Positions 10,344-21,072 of a DNA stretch of 64,000 nt are shown here, one piece after another. The notes under the pieces were generated by a model, which saw nothing but the letters and a program-made list of their open reading frames with translations, was not told the origin of the DNA and did no database searches. Where the stretch lies: NCBI GenBank assembly GCA_036023115.1, contig JAYKKT010000037.1:4378501-4442500 (forward strand). The letters run 5' to 3'. Every line of letters begins with the position of its first letter. Within the stretch, counting starts at the first letter, position 1. The translations under genes and the position numbers were made by a program. Origin of the DNA: Brasenia schreberi. Lineage: Eukaryota; Streptophyta; Magnoliopsida; Nymphaeales; Cabombaceae.

Positions 10344-12668
10344 ATGCAGCGTCCTGTTCCCATGGACGATTTCACCCTAAAGGAGACGTCGCCGCACCTT
10401 GGCGGCTACCGCGCGGCAGGTGACAAACTCACTAGCACCTACGATTTGGTGGAGCAGATGCAGTATCTCTATGTCCGCGTCGTGAAGGCGAAGGACCTTC
10501 CGGCGAAGGATGTCACCGGAAGCCTGGATCCCTACGTTGAGGTGAAGCTCGGCAACTACAAGGGGACGACTCGCCACTTCGAGAAGAAGACCAATCCCGA
10601 ATGGAACCAAGTTTTCGCCTTCTCCAAAGATCGGATCCAGTCCACTCTGCTCGAGTGCGTGGTCAAGGACAAGGATTTAGGAAAAGATGATTTCGTCGGC
10701 CGCGTCGTCTTTGATCTCAATGAAGTCCCGAAGCGAGTCCCTCCCGATAGTCCGCTCGCACCCCAATGGTATCGGCTCGAGGATCGCAAAGGTGAGAAGT
10801 CAAAAGGCGAGCTCATGCTCGCCGTTTGGATGGGCACGCAGGCGGACGAGGCATTCCCAGAGGCGTGGCATTCGGACGCCGCGGCCGTCCCTGGCGATGC
10901 CCTTGCGAACATCCGGTCGAAGGTATATCTCTCCCCTAAACTCTGGTATGTTCGAGTCAATGTGATTGAAGCTCAGGATTTGCAAATTGGGGATAAGGGA
11001 AGGTATCCGGAAGTGTACGTTAAGGCAATGCTAGGGAACCAGTTTCTGAGAACCAAAGTGTCCCCGAGTAGGAGTCCAAATCCTCTCTGGAACGAGGATT
11101 TGATGTTCGTTGCTGCGGAACCCTTTGAAGAACACTTGGTGTTGAGTGTGGAGGATAGGGTAGGGCCCGGCAAGGACGAGTCACTGGGGAAGACTGTGAT
11201 CTCGTTGCAGGGTGTTGATAGAAGGCTTGATTATAAGTCGGTGAATACAAAATGGTATAATTTAGAAAAACATATAACTGTCGAGAATGGCGAGAAGAAG
11301 AAGGAGGTGAAGTTTACTAGCAGGATTCACTTGAGGATCTGTTTGGATGGTGGGTACCATGTTTTGGATGAGTCCACACACTATAGCAGTGATCTGAGGC
11401 CCACGGCGAAGCAATTGTGGAAACCAAGTATTGGTGTTCTTGAATTGGGTATCCTGAGTGCCCAGGGATTACTGCCAATGAAGACTAAGGATGGAAAAGG
11501 GACTACTGATGCTTACTGTGTTGCAAAGTATGGTCAGAAGTGGGTGAGGACGAGGACAATCGTCGACAGTTTCTCGCCGAAGTGGAATGAACAGTATCAC
11601 TGGGAGGTGTTTGATCCCTGTACCGTTGTCACTGTGGGTGTATTTGATAATTGGCATCTTCAGGGGGAGAAGGTCTCTGGAAATAGAGATACGAAGATCG
11701 GGAAGGTAAGAATCCGTCTGTCAACCCTTGAAATGGATCGAGTGTACACGCATTCTTATCCTCTCCTTGTGCTGCACTCATCTGGGGTGAAAAAGATGGG
11801 GGAGATTCAGTTGGCGGTCCGATTTACTTGTACTTCATTGCTCAATGTGCTGCATATTTACTCGCAGCCATTGCTTCCCAAGATGCATTACCTTCATCCT
11901 CTTTCTGTTACTCAGCTTGACAACCTTCGGCACCAAGCTACTCAGATTGTGTCAATGAGGCTGAGCCGGGCCGAACCACCTCTCAGGAAAGAGGTTGTGG
12001 AGTATATGCTGGATGTGGACTCTCACATGTGGAGCATGAGAAAGAGCAAAGCTAATTTCTTTAGGATCATGGGCGTGTTGAGTGGCTTGATAGCTGCAAG
12101 CAAATGGTCTGATCAGATATGTCACTGGAAAAATCCACTAACAACCGTTATGGTTCATGTGTTGTTCCTGATTTTGGTTCTTTATCCTGAATTGATCCTG
12201 CCCACTATCTTTCTCTATATGTTCCTTATCGGTATATGGCACTATCGCTGGCGGCCAAGGCAGCCGCCTCACATGGACACACGGCTTTCTCATGCAGAAG
12301 CTGTTCATCCTGATGAACTGGATGAAGAATTTGATACATTCCCGACTTCACGGTCAAATGATATAGTGAGGCTGAGGTATGACCGCTTGAGAAGCGTGGC
12401 AGGGCGGATTCAGACGGTGGTCGGCGATCTAGCAACCCAGGGTGAGAGGCTGCAGTCACTGTTGAGCTGGAGGGATCCGCGAGCAACTGCTCTGTTTGTG
12501 ACCTTCTGCTTTATTGCAGCCATTGTTCTTTATGTGACCCCCTTTAGGGTAACGGCCATCATCGTGGGGTTTTATCTGCTGAGGCATCCAAGATTCCGGT
12601 ACAAGCTCCCTTATGTTCCTCTCAACTTCTTCAGGCGTCTACCAGCAAAGACGGATTGCATGCTATGA
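10344..12668 (+). CDS. MCTP/FTIP family protein, three C2 domains plus C-terminal membrane region
   Basis: An intact, intronless 774-codon gene. Members of this plant family (multiple C2 domain and transmembrane region proteins, including FT-interacting proteins) act at the ER, ER-plasma membrane contacts, endosomes and plasmodesmata, binding membranes through C2 domains and moving or anchoring partners such as FT or STM. Visible here: C2 domains at about residues 40-160 (DPYVEV and NPEWNQVFAF), 198-330 (NVIEAQDL, NPLWNEDLMF) and 362-490 (TDAYCVAKYGQKWVRTRT). A PRT_C-type region follows, with a hydrophobic hairpin at about 598-636, an acidic LDEEFDTFP stretch, the RYDRLRSVAGRIQTVVGD block, and a last membrane segment at about 714-745. 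The C-terminus is RRLPAKTDCML. The start is fixed by an in-frame TAA 12 bases upstream (10332-10334). Length and the HLGG N-terminus fit the FTIP3/FTIP4 (MCTP3/MCTP4) branch best; that branch assignment is from memory of the family. Confidence 0.96.
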   Translation: MQRPVPMDDFTLKETSPHLGGYRAAGDKLTSTYDLVEQMQYLYVRVVKAKDLPAKDVTGSLDPYVEVKLGNYKGTTRHFEKKTNPEWNQVFAFSKDRIQSTLLECVVKDKDLGKDDFVGRVVFDLNEVPKRVPPDSPLAPQWYRLEDRKGEKSKGELMLAVWMGTQADEAFPEAWHSDAAAVPGDALANIRSKVYLSPKLWYVRVNVIEAQDLQIGDKGRYPEVYVKAMLGNQFLRTKVSPSRSPNPLWNEDLMFVAAEPFEEHLVLSVEDRVGPGKDESLGKTVISLQGVDRRLDYKSVNTKWYNLEKHITVENGEKKKEVKFTSRIHLRICLDGGYHVLDESTHYSSDLRPTAKQLWKPSIGVLELGILSAQGLLPMKTKDGKGTTDAYCVAKYGQKWVRTRTIVDSFSPKWNEQYHWEVFDPCTVVTVGVFDNWHLQGEKVSGNRDTKIGKVRIRLSTLEMDRVYTHSYPLLVLHSSGVKKMGEIQLAVRFTCTSLLNVLHIYSQPLLPKMHYLHPLSVTQLDNLRHQATQIVSMRLSRAEPPLRKEVVEYMLDVDSHMWSMRKSKANFFRIMGVLSGLIAASKWSDQICHWKNPLTTVMVHVLFLILVLYPELILPTIFLYMFLIGIWHYRWRPRQPPHMDTRLSHAEAVHPDELDEEFDTFPTSRSNDIVRLRYDRLRSVAGRIQTVVGDLATQGERLQSLLSWRDPRATALFVTFCFIAAIVLYVTPFRVTAIIVGFYLLRHPRFRYKLPYVPLNFFRRLPAKTDCML

Positions 12669-13200
12669 AAAACGATCCTTCGTGTATTAGGTGATTGTTG
12701 CACTTCGCGTGCTCTCCGATGGTTGGAGGTCTCTTGCGAACTTCCTTTGTCCAGAGTGATGGCCGATAGTTATGGTTTGTATTGTAATGATGTATAATGT
12801 TTAACATTACGTTATGGCTACCTACATTTCCCTGTTTAAAATTTTGGTTTTTTATTGCTCCGTTGTCTTCAAATTTTTTTGATATGGTAATATGAATGTT
12901 TAATGATACTTTAGGAGTGGGTTTTGACATTTTCAGGTGAATTATGTAAGCTTCCTTGATCGCACCTAAAAATTCTCTTGTTTGCAATTACTTATTTGGG
13001 GTTCTTTTGCATGAACGCACATTCTGAGCTTATGGCCATTCTTGTGTACTTCTGGTGTTTTTTTAAATACCTTTAAATTGAGTTTTTTCAAGAAAAGGTA
13101 TATTTGTCGATCTTCGTAAATGAATGTTTCTAGCGTGTGTGCCAATAGGCTTTTAATATGCAGGAATGTTATGTGAGGGTTTGGCAAGATGCAACGTGAG
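12669..13200 (+). other. Probable 3' UTR of the MCTP gene and downstream sequence
   Basis: T-rich sequence after the TGA stop, with polyadenylation-like elements (TTGTATTGTAATGATG, near 12777-12800). It has no coding signal in either strand. Confidence 0.4.
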
Positions 13201-13581
13201 GTTGCGTTGATAGCTTGACATGAATGTTGCTGTTGAAAAATGCAGCGGAGAGTTCAGCTACCCCCAGTCACCGTCAATTGATTGGATTAGAAAACTATTG
13301 CAACAGTACTTCAAGATATTCTTTTCAGGCGACAATTACTTAAAGAACAAAGGGCAAAGCTGGATCATTGTCCAGTAGAATTGAAATTACATTATATACT
13401 TAATTGCCGTTTGCTCTCTCTCTCTCTCGATTGGTATTTCTTGCTTTGGCTTTTCTGTACTCTTTTTTAAGCAGGTGTTCGTTTCATTTCTTTGCTGTTA
13501 AGATATTGGACTCAATTATATATCTTGTGTCTCGGAATCATCTGGAGCAATAATAGTGTCAGAACGTTTCACAGAAGGCTT

Positions 13582-13652
<71 letters not shown>

Positions 13653-14288
13653 GTTCAAAGTATGTCACATGACATCTGGGCAGATTCAGTGTTTCATCTT
13701 TTAGATTAGATTTGGTTTCTCATAACTCTTCATATAGTTCTAGAGTATATAAGTTATATCTGAACCAAGAGGCCTTAGTATAACCGAGTCTTTTCTCATG
13801 TCAGGTGGTGGGCTGTGACTTCTGATGAATCTAGTTGTCGGCAGCCTAATTTAACCGGCTACGTTCGCAAAGTATTGGAGGGAGGGGTATGTGAAGCGTG
13901 GAACGTGCACTGTTGCTGCAAAGAAAATAAGTCATTGGCTCGGTGGAAGAACTGTTACCCTTGCCCTTGTCCTCACAAAAGTTAGGTTCGTACACACATA
14001 AATCCAGCCAACTACAGAACCAAGTTCAGAGAACCCCAGAAAATTGTGTATATTGCTTGTGGTGCCCTCTGCTGTTGAACGATATTATATGTAGATCAAA
14101 CAGGCTCAAATATCTTCTGAATCAGAGCAGCATGGCTGGCAGTCTTGAGATGGATAATAAATTACTGAAGTGGATCGGTTTGGCGAAACTTTAGATTAAA
14201 ATATCCCACGGTTTAAACTGTCGGCATTTTTATAATGGACGTGTTTAAGCCTTTGGCTAGTTTTTTTCTTTAATCAAACTTTTGTGAA
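13201..14288. other. Intergenic, with (CT)n(TG)n microsatellite
   Basis: No gene recognised. A (CT)n run at about 13583-13617 passes directly into (TG)n at about 13618-13645 and a short TA run. The 83-codon ORF at 13943 has no recognisable domain. The last 16 bases (14273-14288) are the left target-site copy of the next LINE. Confidence 0.5.
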
Positions 14289-14514
14289 ACTCGACCATGT
14301 AAGGGATCATCCTTGCATTGTTGGTTCCAAGCCCGGATAAAGGAGGAGGGTTGCGTTAGGTTTCCGACAGTCAGCATAAAACTTTGTCGGATTTTATAAC
14401 ATGAATTACAAAGATTATGAGCATTGTTTTGGGGTGTTCCCGCTTAGCGATGTGCTGCAAAACCCGAATACAGTAAAAAGTAAGAAATGACCACTGCATT
14501 TTCGCTCGAATGTA

Positions 14515-14919
14515 GTGAATCAATTGCAGAGAAGGTTCCTATATCATGGATGGGTGTGGGTAAAGAAGTTAGTCTCGCTACATTGCTGCCCAAATGTAGC
14601 GAAAAATTTTCAGAGAGGGTCTTCGCATTTTGATTATGGACGGATACGGGGGGTAAGGAAGCTAGTCCTAGATAATAAGATTCGTATTGGTTCTTGGAAT
14701 ATCGGAACATTATCTGGTAAGCTAATGGAGGTGATAGATACTATGATTCGGAGAAAGATTCATATTCTATGTTTACAAGAGACAAAATGGGTTGGAGAAA
14801 AAGCAAAAGAGATAGAGGATACATGTTTTAAATTATGGTACTTAGGTAAAGAAAAGGCTCGAAACGGAGTTAGTATTATTATAAATAAAGATTTAAAGGA
14901 GAGTGTAGGGAGATTTTAG
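14515..14919 (+). pseudogene. RTE apurinic-type endonuclease, N-terminal fragment
   Basis: The 134-codon frame contains IRIGSWNIGTLSGK and ILCLQETKWVGEKA, the opening blocks of the exonuclease-endonuclease-phosphatase fold used by RTE LINEs to nick target DNA. The catalytic Glu of QETKW is present. The frame then breaks at NKDLKESVGRF, and the sequence jumps to the end of the endonuclease (DFVMAYDLF-like at about 14920-14945), so the middle of the domain is deleted. Confidence 0.85.
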
Positions 14920-15611
14920 ATTTTGTTATGGCATTTGATCTCTTTATAGTCAATACAATTTTCAAAAAAAGAGATGAACATTTAATTACTTAATGTTGTA
15001 CAAAATAAAGAGGTGTACCAGCACAAAAAGAAGCTTGGTGGTGGAGTGAAGTAGTTGAAAATAAAAGACAAAGAAGGAATGTTACAAATTACATTATGCT
15101 AAGAAAACTATTGAAACTTTAGAGGCTTATAAGAAAGCAAAGAAGGAAGAGAAAAAGGCTGTCAATAAAGCAAAAGCTAAAATTTTTGAGGATTTATATA
15201 AAAAACTCAACTCAAAAGAGGGTGAAAGAGATATTTTTAGGATAGCTAGGGCTAGAGATAAGAAAACTAAAGATCTTAATTATGTTAGATGCATAAAAGA
15301 CGAGGATGAAAAAATTCTAGTGGCAAATGATGATATAAGAAATAGATGGAAAAACTATTTTTATAATCTTTTTAATGAAAATAAAGATGTTAGTATTAGT
15401 TTAGGAGATTTAGCCCAAGTCAGAAAAATATATAAACCACAATTTCTATCGACGTATTCAAAAGAATAAAGTCAAAGAAGCTCTTAAACATATGAAGGGT
15501 GGTAAATCGGTAGGACCAGATAATATTCCTATAAAAGTTTGGAAAATACTAGGAGAAATAGGAATCACTTAGCTCACAAGACTATTTAATGAAATATGGA
15601 GAAACCAAAAG

Positions 15612-16926
15612 ATGCCTGAGGAATGGAGAGCAAGTACACTTATACCCATATATAAGAACAAGGGAGACATTCAAAATTGTGCTAATTATCGAGGTATCAA
15701 GTTAATGAGTCATACTATGAAATTATGGGAAAGAATTATCGAACATAGGTTAACACAAGTATCAAGTACAACAAAGAACCAATTTGGATTCATGCTAGGC
15801 AGTTCTACTATCGAAGCGATTCACCTTTTGAGACGTCTTATGAAACATTTTAGAGCAAAAAAGAAAGACCTTCACATGATATTTATTGATCTAGAAAAAG
15901 CTTATGATAGGGTACTGAGAGGTTCTTTGGAGAACTTGGGAAAAAAGAGATATCCCATTGACATATATTAGCCTTATAAGAGATATGTATGATGGTGCAA
16001 AAACATGTGTGAGAACTCATAAAGGAACGACAGACTTCTTTGAAGTTAATATTGGGTTACATCAAGGATCAACTTTAAGTCCATACTTATTTATAATGGT
16101 GATGGATGAGTTAACAAAACATATTCAAGATGAAGTACCTTGGTGTATGTTATTTGTAGATGACATTGTATTAGTGGAGGAGTCTAAGGAAAAAGTTAAT
16201 AGAAAATTAGAACTATGGAGAGAAACATTAGAAAGCAAAGGCCTCCGACTTAGTAGAACAAAGACAAAATATATGGAATGTAAGTTTGATCATTTGGTTA
16301 CTTCAGAGGAGATAGAAATTAAAATTGGCACACATTGCATTATCCAAAAGGAAAGTTTTAAATACCTAGGGTCAATTTTTGAGAGTGATGGAAGAATTGA
16401 TGGAGATGTTACGCATAGAATTAATGCTGGTTGGTTAAAATGGAGAGGAGCATCAGGCATTCTTTGTGATAAGAAGATACCATTAAAGTTAAAAGGTAAA
16501 TATTATAGAGCAGCAATTAGGCCTGTCATGTTTTATAGTTCTGAGTGTTGGGCAGTTAATCATCAACATGTACAAAAGATGTCCATGACAGAAATGAAGA
16601 TGTTAAGATGGATGAGTGGTCATACAAGAAAAGACCATATACATAATGAGGTTATTAGAAACAAATTAGGAGTGGCACCAGTAGAGGATAAAATGAGAGA
16701 ACATCGTTTAAGATGGTTTGGACATATAGAAAGAAGATCAAAAGAAGAACTTGTAAGAAGGTTAGAAAAACTAAATTTGAAAAGTATTAAAAGAGGTAGA
16801 GGACGACCAGAAAAGTGTTGGAAAGAAACAATAAAGAATGATCTAGCTTATTGGGAGTTAACTGCTAACATGACACATGATAGGGATCTGTGGAAACAAA
16901 GAATCCATGTAGCCGACCCCGTCTAG
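15612..16926 (+). pseudogene. RTE reverse transcriptase, frameshifted
   Basis: Two overlapping frames (15612-15971 and 15958-16926) together carry the RTE reverse transcriptase. Frame one has [37 protein letters not shown] and [11 protein letters not shown]. Frame two has GLHQGSTLSPYLF, the catalytic box as FVDD (usual form FADD or YADD), then KYLGSIF and a C-terminal RHIHVADP-type ending (RIHVADPV). A frameshift near 15955-15971 separates them. In life it would copy element RNA at the nicked target. The C-terminal third (CWAVNHQHVQKM, RMLRWMSGHTRKD-type blocks) is the part also found in the truncated copies at 22108, 43397 and 55600. Confidence 0.92.
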
Positions 16927-16969
16927 TATGGGAAAAGGCTTAGTTGTTGTTGTATCAAACTTCTGTGAA

Positions 16970-17235
16970 GGGATACCTGACCTTGGCTTAATGTAAGTAA
17001 GATTCTTCCATTAGTACAATCCTAGCTTCCTCGCCAAGGCTAGGGTTTCTTAGCCAACTTTTCTGAGAAGGGTTGACCTTAGGGTTTTATGGAACTGACT
17101 CACAGCCTCAGCCATATTTTGTTGACGTAGGTGCATGGTTTTAAAAGGTGTGTGAAATTCAACGTCTACCCATGAAAAGATAAGCTCAAGGGTCTTTCGT
17201 TGAAGAACTCATTTCACAGCTATTAGCAACGATGC
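16970..17235. other. Intergenic, no feature recognised
   Basis: Between the LINE target site and the next MITE. It may be further gypsy remnant, since gypsy integrase lies just downstream, but I could not match any block. Confidence 0.35.
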
Positions 17236-17528
17236 CGGTAGACGTGTCCTATTAGGAACCCGAACAGGCTAAACCAGAGTGGACCCTCCTCCCCCCTTCT
17301 CTGGAACCATAACCAAAGCCAAAACCAACTGCCTATTTGGTCTCTTATTATTATTATTATTATTACTATTATTATCAATCTTTTCAATTTTTTAGAATCT
17401 TCCTGCTTTTTCCTCAGTTTTTGGTTTGAGCAGGATCCAGAACCAGCTGTTTACTGAAACCAGTTTGGTTTGGTTTTCAGGTGAATTGGAACAAACCTCG
17501 GTTCAAGTCTATCCGAAACCGCACGTCT
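17236..17528. repeat. TAGAC-family MITE, copy 7
   Basis: Begins TAGACGTGTCC and ends GCACGTCTA, with GAACC/GGTTC-rich arms on either side of an (ATT)n run at about 17345-17377. It sits directly beside the gypsy relic. The target duplication is not readable. Confidence 0.6.
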
Positions 17529-18310
17529 AAGTAGAATGTCCCAAAGAGCTGCTGGACACCTTATCCCCCGGCTGTGTTTGGCTCACCTCTATAAGAGTTA
17601 ATGGTTGTTAACCCTAGGTTAACTCAAACTCCCTCTGACTGGTGGAGAAACTTTGATGGAGGTTATAGCAGAATTGGGCAGTATCAGGACACCCAATTCT
17701 TTTGACTGACCACACGAAATGTCTTAGGTACTCCTCAAGGAGTGCGTTGATTCTTTCGGTGTGTCAATCGGTTTAAGGGTGTTGGATTGTAGAGAAAGCT
17801 ATGTTCCCTTTGAATAGGGTAGTCTAGAAGTGAGTGGGTTACGGATGAAGAAAGCCTCTTGATTGCTAACGATATCCTCTGGCACCCCAAAAGTGTTGAA
17901 CTACATGTTGAAAGAAGACTGAACCATATGTTGGAAGAAGAGTTTTGGCCTTTCTTTTGCTGGACAATCTTTCGACACAGGTGTGAAGACAATGTACTTA
18001 AAAAACAATCGACAACCACTAACAATATTTCGAACCCAGGAACCGTGTGAGAAAATCCCTAATGAGTGAGACCCAGGGTCTTACTCGAATAGTTGGAGGT
18101 TGTAGCAATCCTGCTGACTTGAAACCCTCCGCCTTATCTTGTTGACAAATTGGGCATGCTTTAGCTTGTCTTGCTGACAAATTGGGCATGCCTTCACATA
18201 GTCAGCAACATCACCGGCCATATAGGGCCAATACAACCAACCTACCTACCTATAGCAGTTCATTCTATGAGAGCCAGAGTTCGACTGACCCCTAGATGTC
18301 TAGTGTAAAG
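17529..18310 (-). pseudogene. Ty3/gypsy retrotransposon integrase relic
   Basis: Translated on the minus strand in shifting frames, this gives a continuous gypsy integrase signature. In order: HLGVSRTLALI (zinc-binding part), YWPYMAGDVADYVKACPICQQDK, AGLLQPP, a LVVVDR-like LVVVDC segment, VFTPV, KDCPA, QHVV, FGVPEDIVSNQEA, then TERINALLEEYLRHFV, DTAQFCYNL and PFEL-like QREFELT. Integrase inserts the cDNA copy into host chromatin. At least five frameshifts and stops show it is dead, and the D of the usual VSDR is N. A 36-bp internal duplication lies at about 18138-18209. No LTR, RT or gag was found, so this is an isolated fragment. Confidence 0.85.
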
Positions 18311-19354
18311 GGTATCATGAGTCTCTCAAATTCACCTCCGTCATAGTGCATATATATTCAAGCAGTGATAACTGATTAAACCTACCAAAATAATCTAGTT
18401 TAGATTGGTTACTGATATAGCACATGGAATAAAGAAGAAATTACAATGGTCAAATAAGAACATATGATCGGACTACAATCAACAGCTTGCTAAATCATTA
18501 GATACCGAACGAGGGCATTGATCTGATGATAATAACGAAGCCGCATTCCCAATGACATTGATTCACCATAAATGCCATCAATTGGGATTAACCAACAGTA
18601 TAAAATTTCTGTCGAAATTTTATTGACGAGAGAAATCAAATCTTTTGAAAGAAAAATAAACCCTAGTCTACTTGTTGTAATCCCTTATATAGGTTGAAAT
18701 TCTAACACTGCTAAGAAAAGGAAAACTAATTACTTTCTAGCAAGAAAAATACAAAATTTAAGGTCTCATGGTGACCAAATGTGAAATAGAAAACTGTTAA
18801 CTTCCTTTTCTTTGGGGTGGGGTGATGTGATTGGTTGTGTTAAAGTGGTCATCCGAGTGGATGACCGTGATGATCAAGGTGGTTGTCTGTTGTAGTGGTC
18901 AGAGGCAGTTGAGCGGTGATGGTGCAGTGAGTAGTGATGCTGTAGCCTTAAGAGGAGTATGTCAGGTGGTCATCGGTGAGTGGCAGTAACAGCAGCAATT
19001 GGAACATGACAATGGTAGTGGTGATAGGCAGCGAATGGATGGTGATGATTGCAAGCAAGTGCTGATATCTAAGTGTAGACAAATGGTTGGCAGCACAAAT
19101 GGCGGTTGGCAATGGTTGATATGCTGTGCTGGGTGGTATGGGAAAGATGAAATGATAAGACAAAATAACTAGAAAAGCTACTTGAAAACATAAAATCTTA
19201 ATTTCTACAATTTCAATAGACAGAAAACTTATGGAAACTCCCAAAGTACTCTCTCCTCCCAAGTTAACAAAAGAAGTTCAAGACAACAGACACCATAGTT
19301 TATTTATTTTAAATAGTAAAACATAAAGAATGATAATTTGAGAGAGAGAGAGAG
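18311..19354. other. Intergenic, GT-rich low-complexity stretch
   Basis: From about 18800 to 19130 the plus strand is dominated by GGTGGT/GTGATG words (a skewed purine and GT composition), which opens a meaningless serine/leucine-rich frame on the minus strand. The part at 18311-18800 could be LTR or internal gypsy sequence but shows no diagnostic motif. Confidence 0.4.
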
Positions 19355-19478
19355 GGGTGGTTATCAAAAACCTTGTCAGATTGTAGGTAGCGAGTTCAAT
19401 TCAGGGTGGGTGAGGGGGTTGCAGGGATGTGCATGTGCCAGGCTTGGCCCTCCCATTTAACCAATAAAAAAACGGAGA
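19355..19478 (+). repeat. Possible tRNA-derived SINE
   Basis: Has a B-box-like GAGTTCAATTC at about 19391-19401, an upstream A-box-like region and an A-rich tail (CCAATAAAAAAA). The A box is poor. Confidence 0.4.
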
Positions 19479-19729
19479 ATTGTAAGACTTTGACGTCAGG
19501 TGGTCTCTCGAGAGTTTTACATGATACGAGTTGGATGCAATATAAACAAATGTAGAATCAGATCAAGTGCATAGCAACATCAGGTTGCTGCATTTGCTTT
19601 TCTTCATTTTTCTGCTGGACACTTTTATGAAACAGAAAAACATGATCCCGGCTCTTTTTTTTATAATTCAACTGAATCAGACTTAAAGCCTAATCATTAA
19701 CCTTGGTACAAAATGGATAAGAATAGAAG

Positions 19730-19852
19730 CAGTGGCAGACCAACATTGTGGTAGGCTGACCGCTCCATCTGAAATTTAAAAAATTTTCAATTACGTATTA
19801 CAAATTTTAAAGCCCCATCCCACCGGAAACTAAGTTTTTGGATCTGACACTG
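19730..19852. repeat. CAGTGGC-family hAT-type MITE
   Basis: A 123-bp element starting CAGTGGCAGACC and ending GGATCTGACACTG (inverted repeats). The flanks AATAGAAG (19722-19729) and AAATGAAG (19853-19860) match at 6 of 8 positions, consistent with an aged 8-bp target duplication. Related end motifs occur near 1232, 1657 and 32866. Confidence 0.7.
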
Positions 19853-20382
19853 AAATGAAGCCAACCAAAACCAACACCTTCTCAATTGCCACTTCTAATG
19901 CCATTGCAAAGATCGTTAATGAATAAAATATTAAAGAGGCATGCCCTCAAAACACTATTGAATTCGTCTTGATCTGCAGGTCCTCCATTTCCATGCCCAG
20001 TGACGGTTTTCCACCGGGCAAGCAAAAACGCATGAAAAGACTACGGAAATTCCAGGTTAAAATACCAAGGCTATTCAAAAGCACACGAGAAGGAGAGAGA
20101 AAGATAGTAAGTGTAGCCTTACCAAACAAGCCTCCGGCACAATAGAAGGCAATCAAGCATCAAGAGTTATTCGGATCAAGTGACTAATAACCCAAATATA
20201 GATGCTGGAAGAAACTCCAAAAACAGCAAAAATGCCATGAATATAAAAGCAGAAAAAATCCCAAAAGCGGCGACGCTCCCAAGAACTTGTTTTGTAACGT
20301 CCTCAACACTTCATCTATTGGGACAAGCCAAAAGGTATAGATGCCCTAAAGCAGCAAACAAGCTAGAGAAAGTTTGAGGGGC
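19853..20382 (-). other. Exon-like minus-strand stretch of unknown identity
   Basis: On the minus strand two open stretches encode hydrophobic sequence: a frame with FLGASPLLGFFLLLYSW and a 69-codon frame (19947-20156) with FYCAGGLFGKATLTIFL. They could be remnants of a membrane-protein gene broken by frameshifts. I do not recognise the family and assign no function. Confidence 0.25.
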
Positions 20383-20556
20383 CTAATCAATGCTTTGGAG
20401 AGATGCGGCGACATCTTCAGCGGTGAATTTGCCTTTTCCTTTCTTATCAGCCCTAACTTTGTCCTTCCTCTCCAGCAAAGTTTTTTTGTCCTTGTCCAAC
20501 TTCAGCTTGGTCACCATCACCTTCGAAGGGTTAATACCAACATTTACGGTGGTACC
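20383..20556 (-). pseudogene. Ribosomal protein L26 (uL24 family), C-terminal exon fragment
   Basis: The minus strand encodes 57 residues from [13 protein letters not shown] through [16 protein letters not shown] to [16 protein letters not shown], then TAG. This is the C-terminal part of eukaryotic 60S ribosomal protein L26, which binds 28S rRNA near the exit tunnel. The fragment begins exactly after a splice-acceptor-like TTTTAG, as if it were a last exon. I see no upstream L26 exon (the KOW-containing N-terminal two thirds) on the following minus-strand sequence. A lone exon with an acceptor suggests a DNA-level copy or gene fragment, not a processed retrocopy. If a distant upstream exon existed it could be real, but an acidic plus-strand ORF occupies the position. 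Confidence 0.8.
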
Positions 20557-20562
20557 TAAAAT

Positions 20563-21072
20563 TTGCACAATCAGCCAAAGAAAATCAACCAATTACTGGT
20601 ATCTCCAGATGAGGCCCAGGGCTCAGAGGATGATGCTTTTGAACTTGGTAAGTGCAGAATTAATGGGAACAGGCGCAAATCTTTGCCCCTCTCTCCTCCC
20701 AAGCCCCAAACTTTGGAGGATGATGATTTTGAGCTTAGTGAAGACAAACTAAATATAAATAATAGGTCCAGAAGACTGGTGCTTCTAGATGATAGTGATG
20801 ATGCTTTTAATGAAGAAGATGCTGCTGCTGGCAATGTTTCTCAGCTAGAACTAAAAGTGGTTGAAGTTGGCCCCTCTGCTTCAGATGACAGTGAAGGTGG
20901 TGACGACACAGTCGACATTGTTGGTAATACTTTACATAAGTGTGACAAAATATCAGCTAGCCTACATAGGGGATTTTATGGGAGTAGTTCAGTCACTTCA
21001 GGCCTTCAACATTATCTGAAGTTTATTCTGAAGTTGAAGATTGTGCTGCAAAGATTGTAAACCAAGTATGTC
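20563..21072 (+). pseudogene. Acidic exon-like ORF, unidentified
   Basis: A 165-codon plus-strand frame rich in Asp, Glu and Ser: SPDEAQGSEDDAFELG, EDDDFELSEDK, LLDDSDDAFNEEDAAAG. The pattern repeats a DDxFEL/DDAF acidic motif and resembles the disordered N-terminal part of a nuclear protein. Near the end a one-base shift gives a better-looking continuation, SEVEDCAAKIVNQ, that stops at a donor-like CAAGTATGT (about 21063-21071), so this may be one exon of a larger gene. It abuts the L26 fragment on the opposite strand. No specific family is claimed. Confidence 0.4.

Larger units (their letters stand above)
14289..16953 (+). mobile_element. RTE-clade LINE with 16-bp target-site duplication (copy 2)
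   Basis: A 2.67-kb non-LTR retrotransposon. It is flanked by ATCAAACTTTTGTGAA (14273-14288) and ATCAAACTTCTGTGAA (16954-16969), a 16-bp duplication with one mismatch. The 3' end is GGCTTAGTTGTTGTTGT, the short TTG-repeat tail typical of plant RTE elements. It has a 5' leader, an endonuclease fragment (14515-14919), an internal deletion relative to the 3.2-kb copy at 5349, and a reverse transcriptase open over most of its length but frameshifted. It is the best preserved RTE in the window. Confidence 0.93.

Noticed and set aside
10377..11250. Several ORFs of 60 to 134 codons overlapping the MCTP gene in other frames
   Set aside because: Shadows of the intact coding sequence; none shows a domain or independent start context.
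18948..19262. 104-codon minus-strand ORF
   Set aside because: Comes from a GT-rich low-complexity stretch; no motif and no exon-like boundaries.
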